From assembly GCF_049532895.1 (NCBI RefSeq), contig NZ_CP064031.1:2232001-2296000 (forward strand): DNA of 64,000 nucleotides, in the 5' to 3' direction. Position 1 is the first letter of the stretch. Every line of letters begins with the position of its first letter. Position numbers and translations under genes: made by a program. Below, in pieces: positions 46,201-58,200 of this stretch. The notes below the pieces were generated by a model. The model was given only the letters and a program-made list of their open reading frames with translations. It made no database searches and was not told the DNA's origin. This stretch comes from Dyella_B acidisoli. GTDB lineage: Bacteria > Pseudomonadota > Gammaproteobacteria > Xanthomonadales > Rhodanobacteraceae.

Positions 46201-49200
46201 AAGGTGACGCTGGTAGCGCCGGCATACGTTGATTTGTTGGTGAGGTTGGCCATCGGCGCGGGCGGGGCGCCCTCGACATAGCCGATGATCTGCACGTCAC
46301 CCTGTTCCTGGGACACCCAGACCAGTGACAGATCGCCCACTTTCTTGCCGGCATAGACCGTCAGCACATTGTTGCTGATGAAGACATAGGCTTCGTTGAG
46401 CACGCCCGCGAGCCCGCCGGTGACGGAGTTGACCGTCATCGAATAGGTAGTAAGGCTTGGCGGCGTATCGCACACGGTCAGCGCCACGCCGGGAGGCGTG
46501 TAGAGATTGGGTGAGACCAGCGGGCCGCATCGGCCGATCGCCGGGCAACCTTGCAGGTCGAGCGAGGCATTGACCAGATCGATAGTGAATGCCGCCGCAT
46601 TCTTTACCGTCACGTTCTCGATGTATTTCGCCATCGGCAGCAGCGGCACGTAGACACCTGATGTACCGACAGAGAACGAGCCGGGCAGATAGAGCGTCAG
46701 GAACGGCTCGTTGGTGGTGACCAACTGCCCGAACATATCGTTGATCACCTGATAGGCCTGACGCGCCATGCTCCAGAAACTGATTTCCTGGATGCGGTAG
46801 GTAATGCCGGCATTGAAGCTGAGGTAGTTGAATCCGGACGGGCTCGCCGCATTGGTGGACAGTGGGCTCAACGTAACCGCGCTGCCGTTGACGTAAAGCG
46901 TGATGCCTTCGATCTCGCGATGCGGCAAAGGCGCCAGCACCGCCTGCGTGCCGTTGCTGGATGCGGCGTATGCACTGCTGTCCACTTGATTGGCGACGAT
47001 GCCGTTTGGATCGTAGGCTGCTTTCCAGCAGCCAACCAAGCCGGCGCCTTGCAGATCGGTGTAGCTGGCCTGGTCGATCTGCACGAAGCCCTGACTGGTG
47101 CGGATGCCCTTCTTGCTGCGGAACGCGCTGGCGAAGAGATAGACCTCGCGAATATTGCCGGGCGATCCGTTCGCGCCGAACGGGATCGCGGTGCCGTCGT
47201 CCTGGTAAGCGCCACCGATCACCAGATTGGCCGCTCCAGTGTTCGCGACCAGCAGCGCGGCGTCGGCGGCGTTGATCAGCGGGCTCGCCAGGCTGGTCCA
47301 CGCACCATAGGAGCCATCCGTCTGCATCGGGCGCACGGCAATCGAAATGATGTAACCCGTGTCGGTGCTTTGTTGCGGCAGCGATGCCGCGAATGTCTCG
47401 AAGTTTGTGGCGCCGTCGCTGTCGTCGGGCGCGACGGCGATAGTGTTGTCGTTACCGATCTTGACCGAACTTGGCCCCTTGGGCGTTTTCATCATGGTGT
47501 TCGGATCGAAGGGCGGCGAGTAGGGATCGGTGTCGGCGTCATCCGAGCCCATCGGGGTCTTGGTGTGCTTGGTGATCAGTACCTGAAAGAACCCTTCCCC
47601 CAGCGCCGGGCCGGTGAAACTGCCGACGGTGCCGTCGCCGTTCACCACATCCAGCACCACATGGTTTTGCGCGTCCAGCGTCACCCGGAAAGAGGCATGT
47701 GTCTGCGGTGCAGGGATCGCTGAACCGGTGCCCTTGTAGAGCAGCCCTTGCGTGTTTCCGGTGGCGCTGGCGGCGACGGTCATGGCGATCGTGAAATCGC
47801 GCTCGAAATTGAAACCGCTGCCGTTGGCGACCACGAAGGGGGAGCCGGTGCACACCATCACATAGGGCTGGGTGTAGGAGAGCGCAACATGGCGCCAGCC
47901 CGTGGTGAGCGTAGACGGCGTCGTAGAGGCCTGCATCACCGTGTCATTGACGGTGACGGTGATCAGCGACGTGTTGGGGAAAGTGATATCCGTGTAGTAA
48001 ATCAGCGAATTGTTGCTGATGCACGTGAAGATCGACTGCTCCCACACGGGCGTCACCGGGATCGAATGCCAGAACTCCACGGTGAAATCGCCCTGCGGTG
48101 TAATCAGGTTGGTGATGGCGTCGTCAAAGGAAACGACGGGCGTGTTCCATGCCGCCGAGAAGCTTTCCACCGGGCTCGCGGTTTCATCCACCGCAGTGGT
48201 GAAAGCGTTGTAACCCCCAGTCTCGAAAGTCAGTGGGGCGTAGGCGGGCAAGAAGGTGAAGGTGGCGGTTTGCGTGAAGCTGGGCAGCAGCTTCGGCACG
48301 TCGGCAACGATCTGGTTGGCGCTACTGCCCTGCGTGTAGATGATGTCGAACAGCGTCGGATTGCCGGAGGCATCGGTGGCAGGGAACTGGAAGGTGGTGC
48401 CGTTGACGATGACATTGGTCGGCTGCTGAGCGAGCCCATAGACGAGGCCGAACTGGCTTTCCACCGTGTTGAGCGAAGTCGCCGACCACATCGAACCGGG
48501 ATTGATCCCCGCGGGCTTGGCATCACCCGCCGTAGTGCCGTCCGTAACCATGTAAGTCGTGCCGCCCATATCGAAGACGGCCAATTGCTGCTGCCCGACG
48601 ACCGGCGCGGAGACGTAGACGCTATAGGACTTCTGCACGGCGACATAGACGCCGCTGGACTTCACGAAGGTGTAGAGCACGTTCTTGTAAGTGAAGAAGT
48701 CGGCGTAACCCGATTCAGCGGTGCCGGGGTAGACGTTCAACACCGTGGTTCCGGCTGTCACCTTGCCGATGGGCGCGACCGAACCCGCGTAATTGCCAGC
48801 GCCAGGCGCGCCCATGCTGAGCGTGAACAGCAGGCTCGAGTCGAGCTTGAAGGTCAGCGCAGGCTGCGCGATCAAATAACTCTTGGTGCCAGTGATCGTC
48901 AGCAGGTTGTGCTGGCTGTCTTCCACATAGGCATAGATCTGCCCGTTGAGCGTGAAAGTGGAATTGGCGATCGGCTGACCGGCCTGCACGGTGATATCGG
49001 TCTGCAGCGGCGAGCGGTCGTTATTGCCGACGATGGTGTGCGGTGCCTGATTGGTATCGATGAGGTAATTGGCGCCGTTGATGCTGAACATCATCGGGTT
49101 GGCGATGAGCGGGTACGGGCGCCGGTTGTTGTCGGTCACCACCAGATTGGTGGTGTCGAGCGTGAAGGTGGTACTGCCGATAGTGAAGGTGGGAATCTGG

Positions 49201-52200
49201 TTGACGGTGAACTGCCCCACCACGGACGCAGCGTTGTAGATGTCCGCATCGGCGAAGATGAATTTCGCCGTGGTGGTGTCAAAGGGATTGGAGAGGGTGA
49301 AGGCAGAGTTGGCGATAGGGATCGCCGACTGCCCCTGGCCGCGGAGCGTGCCCGTGGTCGTGCTGGCATAAGTGATCACGAAGATCTGGTCGCCCACCGA
49401 GATCAGGTCGCGGCTGGGCAGCACCGGGAAGCTGGCGGTAACGGTCTGCGGCAGATTGTTTTCGTCTAGATGGAGCGTGTAGACAATGGTGGAATCGCTC
49501 AGCGTGAACGTATTGGGCCCAGTGAATGGGAACGGCGGCTTGCCGGCACCCACTACCTTGCAGGCACTGTAGTTGTTGCCCACCGCGCCGGCGGTGATGG
49601 TGTAGAGCTCGCCGTTGATCTCGAAGCTGTCGAGGTTCACCGGCACAGGCACGCCGCCGCTTGCTACGGGATCAACCTCGTCGATCTCGACGGTGAAAAT
49701 GTCGGAGCCAACCGTCGCCACTCCGGCGTTGACATTGGCGCCCGAAATCACCGGGAACACCACCTGCACGGCGTTGTAGTGAATCAGATAGGTGTTGCCG
49801 TCCGCAGGCGTGAAGGCATAGCGCGTCGTCTCCGGCAGGATGAGCAGCGCCTCCACCCGATTGTCAGCGGTATCGACGTAGAAGGTGATGCCGGTCAGCG
49901 TGTCGATGAAGAACTGGCTGCGATAAGGGAAGCTCACCGAGATCGGGTTGTTGCCGCTGCTGTCGAAGCTGAAGCTGGCGCCGGCGATCGTATCGGTGAA
50001 GCTCACCATGTTGCCGGCGATCGTGGCGGGGAAGGCGGTCGGGCTCTTGCGATTGTCGGTGACGGTATTTGCGCCGACCGTGTACGTGACAGCACCACCT
50101 GGGTAGGTAACGGCAAACTGCTTGGTTGCACTGTTGTACGTGAGCCCGGCGGGCTTGATCGTCGCCGTGGTGGCGCTGAGCGTGTAGCTCAGCACCTGGC
50201 CCTGATAATCCAGCGTCACCGTCTGGCCCGCCAGCTGCGCCTGATTGGTCGCCTTGGTGACATTGACGGCGTTGATGGCATAGACGGCTTTGCCGTCGGG
50301 CGAGAACTCGTCGTCCTCGGAAACAAGATAGCCCTTGATCGCTTTGCCCTTGCCGGTCTTGTCCACGCTCACCGTATAGGCAAGGGCGGAAAGCGGAGCG
50401 GCTTGCGGCACGATGAAGCGTCCGGCCACCATCGGCCAATAGGGCCCGGCGGCATTCGTAAAGGCGACATAGAGATTGACGGTATAGGTCGTCGGCTGCG
50501 CGGCCGGCCCGGCAATGAAGCTGTTGTTCTGCACCAGCAATACATTGGGCGGCGCCTGGTTGTCGATCGCCACGGTTACTCCGGTCGCCACCGGAACCAG
50601 CGCAGTGAAGTTGCCGCCGCTGAGTGGCAGCGGGTAGGCGTTGTTGTTGGAATCGATGAAGACGACCTGTTGGCCCTGCCGCACGCAGGTATAGACGATG
50701 CTGGTAACGGGATCGGTAAAGGAACCACCCGTCAGTGCGTTCGCCGCCGCTGTCAGTGTCGCGACCGGGGTGACGGCACCGAAGGTCAAGGCGTTGACCG
50801 AGACCGTGCTGCCCGCAACCGTGATCGTGTAAACCAGCGGGATGGTGAAGTTGCTGCCGCTGATCGGGAAGACGCTGGTGATGTCGCCCGCGGCCGTACC
50901 GAAATCGGCGACAGCGATGTTCACATAATAGGTCGGCCCTCCAGGCACCTCGAAATAACCGCCCTGGCCAAGGTTGCTGAAGATTTCATAGCTATTGCCA
51001 TCACACACGGCCGTGTTTGCGCTCAGTGTGTAGAGCTTGCCGGTGTTGGAGTCGGTGAATTGGCTATTGGCGATCGGGAAATAATGCGTGCCGTCAAAGG
51101 CGGCGATATCGCTCGCCCGCCCGAAGAACAGCGTCTTCGCACCGAAAGGCACTTGATTGGGAGCAAGCGGACCGCTGTTGACGAGGAAGGTTTTGCTCCC
51201 GCCCACGGTAATCGCCGCTGCGTCGTTGCGCAGTTGGTAAGTGATGGCGCCGGCCTTGAATTGGGGCGCGGCGTTGGCGGCGGGGCTGGTGATCAGGTAG
51301 TAGGCAGCACCATCAAAGGCCGCACTCTGCTTCACGGTATAAGTCTGCCCGCCGTCGGTGAACTGGAAGGCGGCCACTGCCAGCGGTTGCGGAAGGCTGA
51401 CGGTGCCGTCATTGCCGATGACGTAGCTCACCGTTTCATCGACGAAGGTGCGGTACACCAGAATGGGGTAGGTGATGCCGTCACCCACGACGGACGATCC
51501 ATCGATGCGGTAGACGATGTTGCCGATGGTCACCGTATCGGCATTGGCCTCGGTGGTGACGGTGAAGCTGTTGTTGGCGGTCGCGATCGTATACGTGAAG
51601 CCGGACGTGGTCAGCGGATAGGCCGTGCCATTGCCGACGATCTGCCCGTTCATCGTATCGAGCAGATAAATGTAGTCCTCGATGGCGACGACATTGCCCT
51701 GATTGATGTTGAACTGACCGGAGATCGTCGCGCCGGCGAGCGAACCGCCTTTCAACGTAACCGTGTATTGAGCACCGTCCAGCACGAACTGCGTATTGTT
51801 CGTCGTCATCACCACCGTGTTGCCGCCACCGCTGACGGTGTACGGCTGTAGATTGGTGTTGATGATGTAGACCACGCCGTTGAGCGAGAACTGGTAAGGA
51901 TTGATGGGCAGCGTCTGGCCATTGCCGGTGACGCTGACCCAAGCGCCGCTTTCGGAGACATCGAAGGTGTAGAAAGCGCTGCCGAAGGTGAACATCTGCG
52001 GCGCGGTCATCAGCGGATAGCTCGCTGGGCTGCCGGTTGTCGAAGCGGCATAGGGGAACATCGGGCTGCCGTTCGCCGTGTAGACGCCGTCTTCAAAGCC
52101 GATCACATAGCCATACGCCGAATTGGAGGCGAAGGTCACTCCAGTCTGGATCGGCACGGTGGTGCTGGTGGCTCCTGCAGTGATGGTGACGGTGCCGTGG

Positions 52201-55200
52201 ATGAGATCGACACTGTATTGCCGACCGACAACGCCCAGCCCGATACCGTTGAGATTGCCGGGTGCGTTGAACACGTCGACGGTGGTGACCTGTTCGTTCG
52301 CAGGCAACCCACCGCCTGTCATGGAGAACGGGCTGAGCGTGATAGGTGAGGGCGCCTCGTTGGTCTGCGGCGCATCGAGCGAAGCGTATGTGACGGTATA
52401 GATCCCGCCCTTCATCGGATTGAAGGTGAAGAGAGTGCGGTCCACCTGCACCTGAGTGTTGCCAGCCTCGAACAGATAGCTCTTGTCGCCCACCACCAGC
52501 GTGTAACGCGAGGTCACGCCATCGCTCAGTGTGGTGCTGATGTTGACGGCATAGCTGTTGCCGTTGAACGAGAATTTGGGCGTGGATATCACCACCCAGA
52601 TCGGGTTTTGCGGATCGGTGGTATCGACGAAATATTGTCCGCCACCAGCGCTGCCGCTCTTGCCGGTCGAATCCATCACCGAGCCAGTCACGGCGTTGTA
52701 GGTATAGAAGACGCTGTCATCCCCCTTCATCGTTGTTCCGGGGTTGGGATTGGCAGCAATCTGCGGCGGAATGGCGCCCGCGCCCTGGAAAGCCTGGCTG
52801 AAAGATGTGCCGATCAGTGCGCCCTGGCCGTTGCCGCCATACATCCCGGCGGTGACAGTCTGCGGGGAAGTGGTACGAGGCAGGTAGCTGCTCTTGTCAG
52901 CCGATTGCAGTTGATCGACCGTCACCTGCTTGTCCAACCCATGCGACAGCGACCCGTAGAACGCCAACGGCTTGCCCTTCTTGGGATCGAGGGGTTGGAG
53001 AGTGGTCGACCCTGCGATGGGATAGGCGATGTTGGCCGAGTAAATCTGCGAAATCAGCACCGGCTGTTTGCCCGCGCCAAGCACGTTCAAGCTGTAGCCG
53101 CTGAAGCCTGGCGCGCCGGAGATCGGCGCGGCCGGGACCGGTGAACCAGGCACCGGCGGCCCGGCCACCGCCTGTATTGGGATATAAGCGGGCGGCTGAC
53201 CTGACGAAGAAGCGCCGAACACGGCGTACGCGATGTTCGACAGCTTGTTGATCTGCGTGACCAGATCCTGCGGATTGACGTTGTTGGGCGTCTCTCCGAC
53301 AGCGGGTGTTGCAGCGGGGTTCGGCGGCGCGGCAAGTGTTACACGCAGCGTGAAGGTGTTGGTTTCGAGGATGCCGCTGCCACGCGTATAGAGCACATAG
53401 GTGTACAGCTCGTAGTAGTTGCCGTCTGTATCGACGTAATACTTGGCGACCTTGTTGCCGGTCCCCGTGCCGTCATCGACAAGACACATGGCGTAGCCCT
53501 GATCGATCAGCTCGAACGTGGCGTTGTCCAGTGTGTAGTAGTGATCGCGCGAGAGCAGGAAGAAGTCGTATTTGGTCGGCAGTCCATACAGCGGGAAGCT
53601 GTTGGATATCGACGGATTGGTGCCGAGCGATGCGACATCGCGGTCCGCCTTCTTGTTGACGAACACCGATCCGGTCACGCCGTTCCGCAGATGCAGATTG
53701 ATCGAGACGACCGAGCTGAACGTGTCCATCACTCCGATCGCTTGCGGCCTTACCTGATTCTCGAAGTTGAGCAACAGCGAACGGGTGCGATTGCTGAAGG
53801 TGGGATCGGCGATCGAGGGCGGTACGTTAGGAATGTAGTTCGGCAGACCGGGTGCGGTCTGCGCGTCATAGATCAGACTCCAGTATTGCCGAGGCAGGCT
53901 GAGGTCGGTGTCGTACATGGCCACTTCGTAGCCAAAGAGGTTGGCCACCTGATCGAGCAGTGGCACCTGGCTGGGCAGCACGTCGTTGACGTCGAAATGA
54001 TCCGGGCTGGAGAACGTGTATCCAGTCGTCCCCAGGTAGCCGTTCAGCAGCACCATACCCTTGTTCGTGAGCGCAGGGTCATAAGCTTTCAGATCGGCCA
54101 TGTCGTTGTTGTCATAGTCGAACAACACCGCGATCAGCATGTTCGCCACCGACGATACGGTGGAAATCAGTTGTCCGCCGGTCTGGTCGCTGGACAGCGA
54201 ATTGGAAAGCGTCGACTCCTCGATGTTGTAGACCCCACCCGCGACGGAGAGGAAGCTGTTCACCGAAAGCCCTTTGGTCTGCTGTCCGAGGGACGTCCAA
54301 ACCGGGCGGTTGTGCGATGAATAGATGATGTTGGTCCGGTCCATGTACCAGCCGCCGGGCAGATCCTGCTGAGCGCAGATGTTGTACGGAGGTTCCCGGT
54401 CGTCGACCTGCAAATGGTCCGTTCGCCAGCAGATGCCTTCCTGGATCTGGCCGTTGGTCAGCGCCAGCACCTGTTGTTTCGGGCTCAGCGAATATTTGTG
54501 CGTCAGGTCGTTGGGTGTGAACAGAACAGCAAGCGGGTCGTAGACGAAATGCAGCTTCTGTAGCGAGAGAATCGGCTTGCCGTCCCCATCCAGATTGAAA
54601 CCCTGCGGATAAGGGACGCCGTTCACCGTTTCGCCAGGCTGCGCGATCACTTCTGCATAGATGAAGGTCCAGAACTGCTCGCTGAGGAAATTCGCGATGT
54701 CGGCGACGAAGCCCTTGCTCGCATCAAGCTCCGGGATCGGCACGAAGATCGTCGGGGCAAGGAAAGTGGTGCCGGCGATGCTCGTGAAATCCAGCGTGTC
54801 GAGGGAATCGACCATGGTGGTGGGCGTGTAGCTTTCACCGAAGAATTGCATGGCGCTGCGCTTGTAGCGCGCGCCCTGCGCCAGCACGAGATGGCCGTCG
54901 GAAGTTGGCACAAAGGTATCGATCAGCAGTCCCGAACTGCAGCCGAGTCCGCCCACTGCCGTCAACGCGCTGCAATTCGATATCGCGCGCACCAGATAGA
55001 CGAGGTTGTTATAGGGAATCACCTTGAACTGCGGCGTGGGCAGTCCGTTCTGATCCACAGGCGTGAAGAAGCCATTGGTGTCGCTGAGCCCATAACCGAG
55101 CGTGGTGACATCGGCGAGCGTGGTGCTTGCCAGGCCCACAACCTGGATTTCCGTCGGGAACGTCAGCACCTGGTCCGCACTCATCGGCAATTGCGTGGTG

Positions 55201-58200
55201 CCCGTGGTCGCGTTGATCGCGAAGCTGGAAAAGACCGGCGTATCCAGCAGATTGCCGGCGGCGATAACGAACGGCACGTTGGCAACGCTGATGGTTTGGA
55301 CGGCCTCATACTGGCGGACAGAAAAACTCCCCGTCAGGTTGTACATATGCGCGGGCAGGCTGGTGTCGACGTTGAATGCGTCATCCAGGCGCATCGGCAC
55401 CAGGTCGCCGCCACCGAAGGCGAGAAACAGATGTGTATTGGTGGGTCGCGTGGACACCATCAATGTACAGGTGGCGTTCCAGTTGCGGCGGCGACAGGCG
55501 AAGGTGATGGGGCGGATGTCAGCGATGGCTGCAGTCGCTAGTGCGCCAAGCGAATAATAGGGCAGGTTGGTGCAAACATACGTTTGCGCGGCACCTATCG
55601 TGCTGTCCGTGATAATGGAATGGAAGGCCAATGTGTCAAAGCGATTGCCTTGATCGGCAAGCGACCACATGTAGCCAAGAGAGAAATCGTCCGTTTTCGC
55701 GATCAGATTGGTGTAGGTCGGTCCCGTGTCCGGTTGCGCCAGATGACCGAACTGATCGTGCGCGAGCGACGGCACGATGATCGACATGTTATAGGCCTTC
55801 AACCGCTGCACGAACACGACCCGCACGTAATAGGGGTCGTAGGTCGCGCCCTGCGTCGGGTCCGGCAATTGGTTGGGAGTGGTGAGGTCGGTCGGCACCA
55901 GCTCGATCAGGTAACACTCGCCGGTCTTGATGTTGTAGACCGAAAAACCGTAAGTCACCTGCGGCTTCTGCTGCTGGGGCACCACGCTTTCGGCCGTTGT
56001 GACCGTCGTACTCTGCGCGGTCGCGATGTCGAACTGCGGGCCGCTCATCTTCACCTGGGCAAGATTGGCCGCGGTCTTCTGTACCTGCAGATCGGCTAGC
56101 CGAAGATCCGTGTCCAGATTGGATGGTGAGGTGCTGATCGCGGCGGTTAAATTCTGTACCACGATGCCGTTGATCGCGCTTGCTGTCGTGCCCGTTGTCA
56201 GCGAGACCGCACTGGTCGCCACCGCCGTTGCGGCCAATGAGAAATCGACGCCATAGGTATAGGGGTTCTGCTGGTTTGCAGCGCCGGGCAGCACTACTTG
56301 CTGACCTTCCGACACGCCGATGCCCGGCGCTGGCGCCGTGGGAATTTGTACTTTCAGCAGGTTGAGGACTTCGTTCGCCAGCTCGAGCAAGTGATTGGGA
56401 TCCACCGACTGGCTGTGCGTGTCGAAGGGAAAGCCCAGGATCGGCCAGACAACCATGCCGTCCGTATCCAGATACATCTGCATGGGCTCCTGCTTTCTTC
56501 GCATGACCTTGGCGATCGCCGCCGTATCGGCTTGCGCCTTGGCGATGCGCGCGTCCTCGGTTGCGCCCGCATAGCGGATGTCGAGATAGGGATTGTGGCG
56601 GTTGGCAAATTGCCAAAAGCGCGAATCGGGCCAGAAATTCGGCGGATAGGGCCGCTGCGTGGGATCGTCGGTCAATGCCGCCAGCTCGATCACGCTCAGC
56701 ATGTAGCGCTTGCCGCCAATCATCACGCTGTCGGTTTCCGGTACGAACACGAATTTCGTTACCGTGCCGACCTTGGCCTGACGGACCAGCCCCAGCACGA
56801 ACTGCGTCGGTGCAAAGGCCTTGGCGGAAAGATCGTCGGGCGTGGAGTTGATGGCGATGCCGGCGATATAGACGTTCGACGAGCTTGTCGATCCAGCCTC
56901 GCCGTTGTCCACGTCGATATTGGTGAAGACGAACAGCGAGCTGTCGGTGATCTGCAACGCATAGGCGGGCAGGCCACTGCTCACTGCGCCCAGCACCATG
57001 CTGCCGTCGAAGGAAGCACCCGGCAGCGACGAAGGGGAAACGGACAGGAAGATCGGCACCGCCCACACCGTCATCGTTGCGGCACCACCGATGAAACTGC
57101 CGAAATAGAGATCGCCGGTTTGCGGCTTGGAATTGTCGGTCGGTGTGGGAGTGGTCACCGCAACGCCGCTGGCGACGACAACCTGATCGGCATCGAGAAT
57201 GTCGAGCAGTGACTGCTTCGTCGCATGGTGGAGGCAAACCGAATACACCTCTCCTTGCTCGATGCCGTTACTGCCGACCGCGGGTGCAGGCAGGCTGAGG
57301 GAGAGAAGCGGATACAGACGGATACTCGTCAACCCCGTCGTGAAGACGATGGCACCGACATAAAGATGCTGCGGATCGGGGTTGGCAAGTTGCGGCGTCG
57401 CAGTCTGCTTGGTTCCGTCCGCGGCCCGCACCGTCAGCGCGGTGCCCTGCAGGCTGAAGACATATTGAGTGCCAGCGGCGAGCGTCACGCCAGCCGTGGC
57501 AAGCGGCAGATCGATCGGTGCCAGCGCGGGGCGGTCGCGATGGGCGTCGCACAGATTCAAGATGCTGCCCGAAGCATTGGCCTGGAACGTGCCGCCATCA
57601 CCTAACGCCTGCTCGAAGAAGGCAGTGCCGATCGGGATGGCACTGATGCCCGTGCTGGCGAGCGCCTCGATCGGAATGAATGCGTCCAACTCCGCCTGCA
57701 CGGTGGTAGGCGGACTCGGAGTGGTGGAGGGCGTGTTGCCGCCTTGACCTACCGGCAACAGGATCGGCTGTCCCGGAAAGCGCGCGATGATCGGAACGTT
57801 GTTCGCAGGATTGACGGCCTGCGCGAGCACCGGGCGCGGCGTCGCAGCCTTCGCCGCTGCTGCGTTTGCTGCACCGCTGCCAGCAGGCACAGCCGGCGCG
57901 GGTGGCGTGGTGGTGACCGTGGCGGTTATCGGCACCGTCAGCTCGTCGGTGATGCCTGCCACCGGATTGGAGCTCATGTCGAAGGCGAGCGCCGCACTCA
58001 TCACGCTCAGCCCGGCAGGCACGCCAGCTACGGAATAGGCGCCGGCGTACTCGATCATCTGCTGCAGTTGGTCGGGCGAGAGGATGTAGCTCGCTGCGGC
58101 AAATTTCGCGAGCACATTGGGCAGGTTGCCGCCGCTCAGGAAGGGGGTCGCCGGGTCATAGATCAACTCGGGCGATAGCGCATTGACGACATTGGCAATC

